Assembly (NCBI RefSeq): GCF_040361215.1
Contig: NZ_APND01000002.1
Location: 1 to 64,000, forward strand
Direction of reading: 5' to 3'
Length of the DNA: 64,000 nt
Source: Salinisphaera dokdonensis
GTDB lineage: Bacteria; Pseudomonadota; Gammaproteobacteria; Nevskiales; Salinisphaeraceae
A program made the translations under genes and the position numbers. The notes under the pieces were generated by a model. It was not told the origin of the DNA. It was given only the letters and a program-made list of their open reading frames with translations, and ran no database searches. Below, one piece after another: positions 1 to 7,052 of this stretch (within the stretch, counting starts at the first letter, position 1; each line of letters begins with the position of its first letter).

Positions 1-52
1 ATAGCCTGCGAGAAGTTTAGCCGGTGGGAGCGTTTTCACACAGCCTGGGTCG

Positions 53-208
53 TTAGCGGCCTTCAAGTCAGTATTCCTCCAGCCGGTAACGCAACGCGCC
101 GCAGCTCGAACCCAACCGACGTGCGGTCTCCAGTATGTTCTAGCTGGTTTACGGAAACGTGCGCCCTATCAGTCTGCGTTCGTTGTCGGCCAACGCGCTG
201 GCGGATAC
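53..208 (-). pseudogene. Decayed C-terminal (Fis-type helix-turn-helix) tail of an NtrC-family regulator
   Basis: Read on the minus strand, 52 consecutive codons align without a gap to the last 52 codons of the intact NtrC-type regulator at 3841-5229, ending on the same GR-stop. By my count 111 of 156 bases match (about 71%). The copy has three in-frame stops (TAA, TAG, TGA) and keeps recognisable pieces such as LADNER, ARRLG and GALRYRLE. It is therefore a dead remnant. Homology fades upstream of about 210, and I see nothing else recognisable in 209-302. It lies in the same orientation as the intact tail, with the alkB block between them. It could be the 3' end of a lost paralogue or a partial duplication. 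Confidence 0.85.
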
Positions 209-302
209 GGAAGCACCCGGTAGTCATCGCACCGCTCGGTGGAGCGCCAAAGATTCGGCCTACGCAGTTCGGCTTTGAAACGCGTTTTCTGAGATTTGGT
301 GC

Positions 303-341
303 AAAAAAAACCGGGCACTATCTCGATCAGATAGTGCCCGG
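303..341 (-). terminator. Rho-independent terminator of the solute-binding protein gene
   Basis: A perfect 13-bp inverted repeat (CCGGGCACTATCT and its complement, 5-base loop, 311-341) is followed in the minus direction by eight T residues (303-310). It sits 37 bp past the stop codon at 378. Confidence 0.9.
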
Positions 342-377
342 CATCGACAGGTGGGGCAGACAAGTCGATTCTTTAGA

Positions 378-1430
378 TCAGTTGATGGCGCCGCCTTCGC
401 TGGCCATGCTGCATTCCGAAAGGGCGTTGTTGGCCGAACAACGAATCTTCTTCAGAAGATGCTGTGTTCGATGGCTGTACCAGTTCTGATCCCAGAGCTT
501 CTCTCGCGTATTGCGAAACATCTCGCGATATTCGGCATCACGATCCCCGGAGACTTGCACCCAGTATTTGTCCGGGATGTCGGCATCGGCCCGTTCTACA
601 CGCCGCAGGGTGCTGTCGAACATGTTCTGCATGACCCAGGTGCGCGATTTCTGGCCGAAGTCATCAGCAAAACCATCCTGATGTATGACGATTTGAGCGG
701 ACAGCATACCCAGTACGAAGTCGGCGATGCCGCCGTTCTCACCCAAGCCCTTGTACAGCTCTAGCGCGTTGTAGGCGAAGGAAGGCGCATAGGCCAGATC
801 CACACTACCGTTATTGAACATCGGGCCGAACGACGCGATCGACGCACCAACCGGAGACGCACCGGCCACGTTCGACAACGTGGATGCCTGCTTGTCGTAC
901 GACATCACCGCGATCTTCTTTCCCGCGAGTTTGTTGAGGCTATCCAGACTGCTCTTTTCGCGAGCGAACAGAAACGCCTTGCCGAGTGGCGTGATGCCCG
1001 CGACTTCGTAGCCGTCCTGTTGCATGTATTGGGCCGCTTTCGGGCTGGACATTACCTTGATGGCGGTGCGTTCCTGTTCGTAGGTCTGCAGCCCGCCTGC
1101 CATGTCGAGGCTGCCCGCAAACTTCACGAAATGAATATTGCGTACGCCTGTGATGGCGGTCATGTCGCATTTGCCGGCTTTGAAATCGTTGGCAGCGACC
1201 GCCTCATCCGTGTAGGCGCGGGGATTGAGGTCTACACCCCAGCTACGCGCCTGCACGATGTAATCCTGGAACGACTGATAGATGAAGCCGTTCGCCCCGA
1301 TGGGGTCATAGATGCAGAACGTTTTCTGCTCTGATTGAGACCAGGCCGGTTGAACGGCACCCATCAGAAAGAATGCGGCACACAGGGTTAACCCTGTCGC
1401 TGCGCGTAGACCTGAACGTGCTCTCAGCAT
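378..1430 (-). CDS. Putative periplasmic solute-binding protein
   Basis: The 350-residue product starts with a typical Sec signal peptide (hydrophobic stretch about 12-28, AWS-Q cleavage near residue 31). The rest resembles type 2 periplasmic binding proteins of the PhnD/TAXI kind: FCIYDPIG near the mature N-terminus, then a segment LAGKKIAVMSYDKQAS of the sort that begins the second lobe. An AGGAG ribosome site lies about 6 bases before the ATG. It follows alkB in the same direction with a 113-bp gap, so it may be co-transcribed with alkane oxidation and could bind a hydrocarbon-derived or unknown ligand. No permease lies next to it. I do not recognise the exact family; related proteins are annotated only as putative solute-binding proteins. 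Confidence 0.7.
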   Translation of the reverse strand: MLRARSGLRAATGLTLCAAFFLMGAVQPAWSQSEQKTFCIYDPIGANGFIYQSFQDYIVQARSWGVDLNPRAYTDEAVAANDFKAGKCDMTAITGVRNIHFVKFAGSLDMAGGLQTYEQERTAIKVMSSPKAAQYMQQDGYEVAGITPLGKAFLFAREKSSLDSLNKLAGKKIAVMSYDKQASTLSNVAGASPVGASIASFGPMFNNGSVDLAYAPSFAYNALELYKGLGENGGIADFVLGMLSAQIVIHQDGFADDFGQKSRTWVMQNMFDSTLRRVERADADIPDKYWVQVSGDRDAEYREMFRNTREKLWDQNWYSHRTQHLLKKIRCSANNALSECSMASEGGAIN

Positions 1431-1543
1431 GCATATCTCCTCTTAGTGCTTTATTGCTTTATGCCGGTTATCCGAGGCCGGCGCCTCGTCTTTTAGCCAA
1501 CCCGAAATTTCAGGGCAGCCATAGCCACATGGACTTGCTGGAT

Positions 1544-2959
1544 TCAGGAGCCCGCGGGGATGAAATCGACCTTTTCGCGCACCGCGCATTGCGGGCATGC
1601 CCAAGAATCCGGGATACGGGACCACGGCGTGCCCGGCTCGAAGCCTTCGCTCGGGCAGCCTTCGCGCTCGTCGTAGACATAGCCACATTCCACGCACGCG
1701 AAGCGCGACGTGCTCGTCGACGGGTGCTCTGGGTTCTCGCCAACGTGTTCTTGCGAGGTCGCGTCGGCCGGCGCCAAGCCGGGGTCATTCGTAGCGGCAT
1801 CCAACGGTGCCGGGTAACGATTGAACAGCGTCTCGCGCTTGCCCGGCTGTAGGTTGGCGTATCGAAGATCGCCCCGATGATGCGCTACGACGCGCGGGTC
1901 CATAATCCGGAACCACAGCGGCGGAATAAACGCCAGCACGATCATGCCGGCGTAACCCGTCGGCAGCTGGGGCGCATCCTCGAAATGCCGCAACGCTTGG
2001 TAACGACGGGTGGGATGCGCGTGATGATCGGAATGCCGTTGCAGGTGGTAGAGCAGCACATTCGTGACGACGTGATTGTTGTTCCACGAATGACGCGGCT
2101 GACACCGTTCATAACGGCCGTCTGCTGCACGCTGTCGTAACAGCCCGTAGTGCTCCAGGTAATTGACGACCTCGAGCAACGCGGCGCCGAAGAACGCTTG
2201 TATCAGCAGGAACGGCAGCACCGCCCAGCCAAACGCGACGGTGAGCGTGCCGTACAAGACCACGGTCATTGCCCAGGCTTGGAGATTGTCGTTGTGCACA
2301 CTCCAGACCGACTTGCCGCTGCGCTCTAACCGCAGACGCTCAATCTCCCATGCCGAACGAAGGCTGCCGCCCATCGTTCTAGGGAGAAAAGCGTAGAAGG
2401 ATTCGCCCATTCGGGAGCTCGCCGGATCGTGGGGCGTGGCCACGTGCCGGTGATGACCCTTGTTGTGTTCGACGAAGAAATGCCCGTAGGCCACTGGAGC
2501 GAGCGCGATCTTGGAAAACCACCGCTCGATCGCCGGCTTCTTGTGGCCGAGCTCGTGTGCAGTATTGATGGCCACACCGGACACGATGCTGGTTGACCAG
2601 GTCAGTCCGACCAACGCAACCCAGCTCAGCATCCCGGTTCCGACGAGCCACGCCGCCCAGATCGTCACCGCGTACTGCACCGGAATGAACAGGTACGTAC
2701 ACCAGCGGTAATAGGGATCGGACTCCAATTGCGTGAGTACGCTTTGGTCGGGGTTCGACGAATCCTCGCCAACCCAGTAGTCGGCAATCGGCACCAGCAG
2801 GTAAAGAAAGACCGGCGCAAAGAACCACATCGCCGTCCAGCCCGTGAGTTCAGCCAGGCTCCCGCCTATCAATGGCAGGAATGCTACAACGATGCCCCAA
2901 AGCCAGAGGTATCTCTTCGAGTCGGTAGTCCGACCCAGGTCGGCGGCGTTAATACTCAT
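1544..2959 (-). CDS. alkB: Alkane 1-monooxygenase fused to a C-terminal rubredoxin
   Basis: Integral-membrane, non-haem di-iron hydroxylase that converts n-alkanes to 1-alkanols, fused to the electron-transfer protein it normally receives electrons from. Residues 1-380 are AlkB with hydrophobic segments. The histidine boxes are HELGHK (135-140), EHNKGHH (164-170) and LQRHSDHH (306-313), plus the AlkB-specific NYLEHYGL (266-273). After a polar linker (about 385-418), residues 420-465 are rubredoxin with iron-binding Cys 422, 425, 455 and 458. At 471 residues it exceeds a lone AlkB (about 400) by one rubredoxin. A rubredoxin reductase is not present in the window. The gene is divergent from the TetR regulator and shares its operator region. 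Such fusions are known, mainly in actinobacteria but also in some proteobacteria. Confidence 0.95.
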   Translation of the reverse strand: MSINAADLGRTTDSKRYLWLWGIVVAFLPLIGGSLAELTGWTAMWFFAPVFLYLLVPIADYWVGEDSSNPDQSVLTQLESDPYYRWCTYLFIPVQYAVTIWAAWLVGTGMLSWVALVGLTWSTSIVSGVAINTAHELGHKKPAIERWFSKIALAPVAYGHFFVEHNKGHHRHVATPHDPASSRMGESFYAFLPRTMGGSLRSAWEIERLRLERSGKSVWSVHNDNLQAWAMTVVLYGTLTVAFGWAVLPFLLIQAFFGAALLEVVNYLEHYGLLRQRAADGRYERCQPRHSWNNNHVVTNVLLYHLQRHSDHHAHPTRRYQALRHFEDAPQLPTGYAGMIVLAFIPPLWFRIMDPRVVAHHRGDLRYANLQPGKRETLFNRYPAPLDAATNDPGLAPADATSQEHVGENPEHPSTSTSRFACVECGYVYDEREGCPSEGFEPGTPWSRIPDSWACPQCAVREKVDFIPAGS

Positions 2960-3019
2960 GGTTTTCTCCGTAGGCCGTTTATTGCTTTGACGATGTTTTC
3001 AGCCTTATCGCGCTCTAAA

Positions 3020-3041
3020 ATTAAACGATCGATCGTTCAAT
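3020..3041. promoter_or_regulatory. Palindromic operator between alkB and tetR
   Basis: The core AACGATCGATCGTT (3024-3037) is a perfect 14-bp palindrome. It extends to 22 bp with a single mismatched pair. It lies in the 125-bp divergent intergenic space, the usual place and size for a TetR dimer site, about 60 bp before the alkB start and 45 bp before the tetR start. A TATTAT box for the plus strand lies just downstream at 3053-3058. Binding by the neighbouring regulator is inferred. Confidence 0.75.
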
Positions 3042-3084
3042 TACAAGGATGATATTATCCAGCCCCACTCGATAAGATGACTTC

Positions 3085-3732
3085 ATGGCACGGCGCCCAG
3101 CCTCCGAGATGGGGGACACCCACACCCATCTACGCAACGTTTCGTTTCGTCTGTTCGGCCAGTTTGGCTACGACGGCGTATCGCTGGTGGCCATTGCCCG
3201 TGAGGCTCGCCTGACCAAGTCAGCGCTGTACGGTCATTTTTCCGGCAAGGGCGCACTCTATTCCGACTGCATGATGCAGCTCGTGGCCTTGTTCGACGCG
3301 CACGTGCTGCAGTTCGCCTGCTCGTCCAGCGATCCGCTAATGCGTGTGATCCTGCTGTTCAAGGGGTTGCAGCACCTCAGCATGGATAGCCGCATAGCGG
3401 ACGGTGTCGGCGGCTACTGGCTCAAGCCCAATACCGCCGCGGTCCCCGAAGCGCGAGAAGTGCTGACATCTTTCGAACAGCAGGCACGCAAACAGATCGG
3501 TACCTACGTCATCGCCGCTCAGCAAGCCCATCGCCTGAAACAGAACGCGCCCCCGGAAGAAATCGCGCGGGCCTTCATCGCGATTATGGAAGCCGTGGTA
3601 CTGCCGCTCGGCGAACGCGATACGAGCGGGCAAGCGCAGTTGGTCAGCGTACTGGCCAAGATCTTCTTCGAAGCCTATGCGCCTGATGAAGAGACCCGCT
3701 TGACCGCGTCAAACACCATGCTTGGGCATTAG
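3085..3732 (+). CDS. TetR/AcrR-family transcriptional regulator, divergent from alkB
   Basis: The 215-residue protein has a TetR-type DNA-binding domain at residues 12-58: the FGYDGVSLVAIAREARLTKSALYGHF segment contains the recognition helix and the conserved Y-x-H-F end. The remainder is a helical ligand-binding and dimerisation domain with no recognisable signature. Divergent placement and the palindrome at 3020-3041 suggest that it represses alkB and itself, with an alkane, fatty acid or acyl-CoA as a possible inducer. The ligand is a guess. It converges on the NtrC-type gene; the 108 bp between them hold no clear terminator. Confidence 0.9.
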   Translation: MARRPASEMGDTHTHLRNVSFRLFGQFGYDGVSLVAIAREARLTKSALYGHFSGKGALYSDCMMQLVALFDAHVLQFACSSSDPLMRVILLFKGLQHLSMDSRIADGVGGYWLKPNTAAVPEAREVLTSFEQQARKQIGTYVIAAQQAHRLKQNAPPEEIARAFIAIMEAVVLPLGERDTSGQAQLVSVLAKIFFEAYAPDEETRLTASNTMLGH

Positions 3733-3840
3733 CATTGCTCGATCGAGAACGGCCGGAACCGCCCGAATCAGTCGTGGGCTAAATACGCGGCCAGACTAAA
3801 AGACGCTACTGATACCGGCTCCTATTCTCTCTGCGGGCCG

Positions 3841-5229
3841 TTAGCGCCCTTCCAACCCATACTTCTCTAGTCGGTAACGCAGCGCACCTCGGCTCAAACC
3901 CAGCCGGCGCGCCGCCTCGGATATGTTCTGGCGACTTTCGGCGAGCGTGCGCTCGATGAGTACTCGTTCGTTATCGGCCAGCGTGCCCGCCGATGCTGAA
4001 GCGCTCGTTGGAATCGAGTCAGTAGCGTCACGAGATAGCGAAACCCACGGCGCGGGTAGCTGCAGGTGTGCGGCTTCGAGCACATCCTCGGCATGCACGA
4101 GCACGGCGCGTTCGATTACATGGCGCAGCTCGCGCACGTTGCCGGGCCAGTCGTGGCCGAGCAGCGCATCGCGCGTATCACTCGCCATGCGTGGTGCCGG
4201 GCGATCATGTCGGGCCGCGGTACGGGCCACGAAATGCTCGGCCAGCGCGATCATATCGTCGCCACGTTCACGCAGTGGCGGCAAGTGCAGCGTAAGGACG
4301 TTGAGGCGATAGTAGAGATCCTGACGGAATTCGCCGGTCTGCATGAGTGCGGCGAGATCGCGATTGGTCGCGGCCACGAACCAGGCATCAATCTCGCGCT
4401 CCGTGTCGCTGCCGATCTCGCGCACGGTGCGGGACTCCAGCGCCGTGAGCAGCTTGGCCTGTAGACCCATCGGCAGCTCACCGATCTCGTTGAGAAACGC
4501 GGTGCCCCGCCCCGCCGCCGCAAGCAGGCCACGACGGGCGCGATGCGCGTTGGTGAAGGCGCCCTTCTCGTGGCCGAACAGCTCGGCCTCGATCAGATCG
4601 CGCGGCAAGGCAGCGCAATCGACCTGCACGAATTCGGCCTCGGCCCGTGCGGACCGGCCATGCAGCACGCGCGCGATCCGGTCCTTGCCGGTGCCCGTCT
4701 CGCCGGTGATGAGCACGTTCGGTGGCGCATCGCTCGTCGCCAGCGCGGCAATACGGTCGAGCTGGGCCGCGACCGTACGCATGGCCGCGCTATCGCCGAT
4801 CAATGCGCTGTCTTCGGTGGGCGTTGCCCCGTGCCTGGTATCCGCAGCGCGCGTGGCGGGCGTCTCATGGGCCAGCGCATCAGCCGCAATCCGGTGCAAC
4901 GCATCGAGATCGAGAGGTTTCTTGAGGAAATCGACCGCACCGAGACGCATAGCGGCGATGGCATCGTCGAGTTCGCCGAACGCGGTCATGACGATAGCCG
5001 GTATATCGGCGACTTCCGCGCGCAGCCATTCGAGAAAATCGAGGCCGTAGCCATCCGGCAGCCGTAGATCGAGCACGGCCAGATCGGGCCGGCGACGACG
5101 CGCGGCGAGCTTGGCGTTGGCCAGCGTCTCGCAGACGGCGACGGTATAACCGTCGCGGCGCAGGCGTCGATCCAGCGCACGTGCCAGCGCGCCTTCGTCT
5201 TCCAGCAACAGAATATGCGGCGCGCTCAT
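3841..5229 (-). CDS. NtrC-type sigma-54 response regulator with altered Walker B and GAFTGA motifs
   Basis: The 462-residue protein has a receiver domain (phospho-acceptor Asp54, Lys104), an AAA+ domain (Walker A GETGTGKD 176-183, arginine-finger region FRQDLYYRLN 301-310) and a C-terminal Fis helix-turn-helix. The start is the ATG overlapping the kinase stop (ATGA, 5226-5229); a longer upstream frame exists but is antisense-like and precedes the receiver fold. Two key motifs deviate. The sigma-54 loop reads GAFTNA (223-228) instead of GAFTGA, and Walker B reads FLNEIG (Asn247) instead of FLDEIG; I checked both against the bases. It may be a low-ATPase or signal-insensitive activator. It lies next to pqqA, whose promoter is sigma-54 type with three spaced dyads upstream, so PQQ synthesis is the likely target. 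Confidence 0.9.
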   Translation of the reverse strand: MSAPHILLLEDEGALARALDRRLRRDGYTVAVCETLANAKLAARRRRPDLAVLDLRLPDGYGLDFLEWLRAEVADIPAIVMTAFGELDDAIAAMRLGAVDFLKKPLDLDALHRIAADALAHETPATRAADTRHGATPTEDSALIGDSAAMRTVAAQLDRIAALATSDAPPNVLITGETGTGKDRIARVLHGRSARAEAEFVQVDCAALPRDLIEAELFGHEKGAFTNAHRARRGLLAAAGRGTAFLNEIGELPMGLQAKLLTALESRTVREIGSDTEREIDAWFVAATNRDLAALMQTGEFRQDLYYRLNVLTLHLPPLRERGDDMIALAEHFVARTAARHDRPAPRMASDTRDALLGHDWPGNVRELRHVIERAVLVHAEDVLEAAHLQLPAPWVSLSRDATDSIPTSASASAGTLADNERVLIERTLAESRQNISEAARRLGLSRGALRYRLEKYGLEGR

Positions 5230-6650
5230 GCGTGTTCGCCCCCGGGCAGCCGGACGCGCACGCGGGTGCCACCGCCCGGCGCGCTGTCGTAGTTCAGTTC
5301 GCCATCGTGGGCGTGGATCACCTTGTAGGCAAAAGGAATGCCCAGGCCCGTGCCCCGGCGCTTGGTGGTCGGCAACGGCGCGCTGGCCTGCGGATCGGGC
5401 ACGACGGCCATGCCCGGGCCCTGGTCGCAGATCGCCAGTATCGCCTGCTCGCTTTCGACCGCGGTCGTCACCTGCAAACACGCCCCCGGCGGCGATGCCT
5501 CCAGGGCGTTTGCGAGCAGACCATGCAGCGCCTGTTCCAGCAGCGGCGCATCGACATCGACGTGCACCGGCGCGCGTTCCCGTTCGAGCGTGATATTGGC
5601 GGCCGCAAGCCGACCGCCGAGCGCGGCGATCGCGCCGTCGACGATATCGTCCAGCGCATGGCGCTCGCGCTTGAGATCGAGCGGGTGCAGATAGGACAAC
5701 AGCGCGTTCAGCCAGCGCTCCAGCCGGTCCGCTGCGTCCATGATGTCGGCGCCTGTCTCCTCGATCTCGTCGGCCGGCGCCTGGCGGTCAAGCATCTGAG
5801 CGTTGGCACGGATGCCAGCCAACGGATTGCGGATGTTGTGCGCGATTACTGGCACGAGCGCACCGAGCGCGGCCTGGCGTTCGCGTTCGATGAGCGCGCG
5901 GCGCTTGTGTTCGAGTTCGGCGGCCATCGCATTGAGCGTGTCGGCTAGTTGGCGCACCTCGGCCACGCCGTTATTCGGCAGGCGATGACTCAGGCGCCCG
6001 CTGGCAAGCTCGGATGTGCCCGCAACCAGCCGTTCGAGCGGCTGAAGAAATCCGCGGGCGAAGCGCCGATTGAGCCAGATCGCCAACGCCACGCCCAGTA
6101 TCAATGGTAGCCAGGCCAGCCACGGTGCGAGCCGATTCCACAGGCTGAGCCGTTCGGCCAGTTGGTCGCGCTGGATCGCGACCTGGCGGGTGAGCTTGTT
6201 GTAGGCCGCCTCGAAATCCTCGGTCTGCCAAACCCCGGTGGTCGCTTCGTCCGCCCCGCTATCGGGCGTCGTGACGACACGGTTCATCGCCGCGAGAATC
6301 AGCCCGTAAGCGGTTTCCATGCGCGCGATGCTGGCCTGCTCCGCCGACGTATCCGCGTACTCACGCATGCGATAGAAATGCTCGTCGATTCGATAGAGCC
6401 GTTGCCAGTAGTCGTCGCGCGGCGCGCCCTCTCGCACGGCATCCACGGCCTTGATCTGGCGGTAGAGGTCGCCACGCACCGCCTGGGCTTCCACCAGCAG
6501 ACCGTTGAAGCGAAGCGACGTCTGATAACCCGTCTGCCAGAAACTCGCCCAGAGGCCGCCCAAGCCTGCGGCGACTGTCAGCACGACAATCAAGGCCAGC
6601 TGGTAGCGGCGAATCAGGTGCTTGAGCGAATCGGCAGGACGTATCCACAT
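5226..6650 (-). CDS. Membrane sensor histidine kinase, partner of the NtrC-type regulator
   Basis: The 474-residue protein has two membrane segments (about 18-38 and 174-193) flanking a roughly 135-residue periplasmic helical sensor region. A HAMP-like segment (about 195-245) follows, then a HisKA domain with HNIRNPLAG (phospho-His271) and a C-terminal HATPase domain with N-box LLANALEA, G1 DQGPGM and G2 GTGLGIPFA. It overlaps the regulator by 4 bases, so the two are translationally coupled. It is divergent from pqqA across 248 bp that hold the sigma-54 promoter and its upstream sites. The signal is unknown; a periplasmic alcohol, redox or metal cue would fit the neighbours. Confidence 0.92.
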   Translation of the reverse strand: MWIRPADSLKHLIRRYQLALIVVLTVAAGLGGLWASFWQTGYQTSLRFNGLLVEAQAVRGDLYRQIKAVDAVREGAPRDDYWQRLYRIDEHFYRMREYADTSAEQASIARMETAYGLILAAMNRVVTTPDSGADEATTGVWQTEDFEAAYNKLTRQVAIQRDQLAERLSLWNRLAPWLAWLPLILGVALAIWLNRRFARGFLQPLERLVAGTSELASGRLSHRLPNNGVAEVRQLADTLNAMAAELEHKRRALIERERQAALGALVPVIAHNIRNPLAGIRANAQMLDRQAPADEIEETGADIMDAADRLERWLNALLSYLHPLDLKRERHALDDIVDGAIAALGGRLAAANITLERERAPVHVDVDAPLLEQALHGLLANALEASPPGACLQVTTAVESEQAILAICDQGPGMAVVPDPQASAPLPTTKRRGTGLGIPFAYKVIHAHDGELNYDSAPGGGTRVRVRLPGGEHA

Positions 6651-6699
6651 GCGATGAGTCTAGATTGCGCAGCGACTACCTGTCTCGTCGGCACGAATA

Positions 6700-6757
6700 T
6701 GGCCACTATTGGCCAACTCGGCTGGCCACTATTCGCCGATCACTGGCCAATTGGCCA
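6700..6757. promoter_or_regulatory. Three-dyad enhancer (upstream activating sequence) for the pqqA promoter
   Basis: TGGCCA occurs five times in 58 bp. The sites pair into three dyads: TGGCCA-CTAT-TGGCCA (6700-6715), TGGCCA-CTAT-TCGCCG (6723-6738) and the perfect palindrome TGGCCAATTGGCCA (6744-6757). Their starts are 23 and 21 bp apart, close to two helical turns each. The array ends about 85 bp before the -24 element of the sigma-54 promoter at 6841, a normal enhancer distance. It is the likely binding array of the adjacent NtrC-type regulator. Confidence 0.75.
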
Positions 6758-6840
6758 AGCTGACTCGAAAACCCCGATTCCAGCCAGGAGTTCTTTTTTC
6801 AGATCAGCGCCTTGCAGCCACCTCGGACACAGACCGCCAC

Positions 6841-6856
6841 TGGCATGGTCGATGCA
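6841..6856 (+). promoter_or_regulatory. Sigma-54 promoter of pqqA-pqqE
   Basis: TGGCATGGTCGATGCA has the invariant GG-N10-GC spacing and matches TGGCACG-N4-TTGCW at all but two positions. It lies 42 bp before the pqqA start; transcription should begin near 6867. Confidence 0.75.
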
Positions 6857-6898
6857 TCATCGTGTAGTGCCTATTCACAATAATGACAGGAGATCGCC

Positions 6899-6976
6899 AT
6901 GAAACAGTGGACCACACCCAAGGCCCATGACCTACGTCTGGGTTTTGAAATCACGATGTACGTCAACAACCGCTAA
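6899..6976 (+). CDS. pqqA: PqqA, precursor peptide of pyrroloquinoline quinone
   Basis: A 25-codon gene beginning MKQWTTPKAHDLRLGF. It carries the paired residues that become PQQ, Glu17 and Tyr21, in the conserved EITMY segment, and ends in the usual N-x-R-like tail. PqqE cross-links the Glu and Tyr side chains, and the peptide is then processed to the cofactor. A strong AGGAG site lies 6 bases upstream. It is driven by the sigma-54 promoter at 6841 and followed by a hairpin before pqqE. Confidence 0.97.
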   Translation: MKQWTTPKAHDLRLGFEITMYVNNR

Positions 6977-6997
6977 CAGCGATTGTCTGACATGCGG

Positions 6998-7019
6998 AAG
7001 GGGGCTTTTGAGCCCCCTT
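6998..7019 (+). terminator. Hairpin (partial terminator or attenuator) between pqqA and pqqE
   Basis: The inverted repeat AAGGGGGCT-TTTG-AGCCCCCTT (9-bp stem, mostly G-C) is followed by T-rich sequence. It stands 21 bp past the pqqA stop and 33 bp before the pqqE start. It probably lets pqqA mRNA accumulate in excess of pqqE mRNA, since the peptide is used up one molecule per cofactor. Confidence 0.75.
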
Positions 7020-7052
7020 TCTATTGCGCGACCCCTCGCAGAACTCGTCCTC

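Noticed and set aside
6851..7052. An earlier start for pqqE at 6927
   Set aside because: It would overlap pqqA and include the hairpin in coding sequence; PqqE homologues begin close to the residue encoded at 7053.
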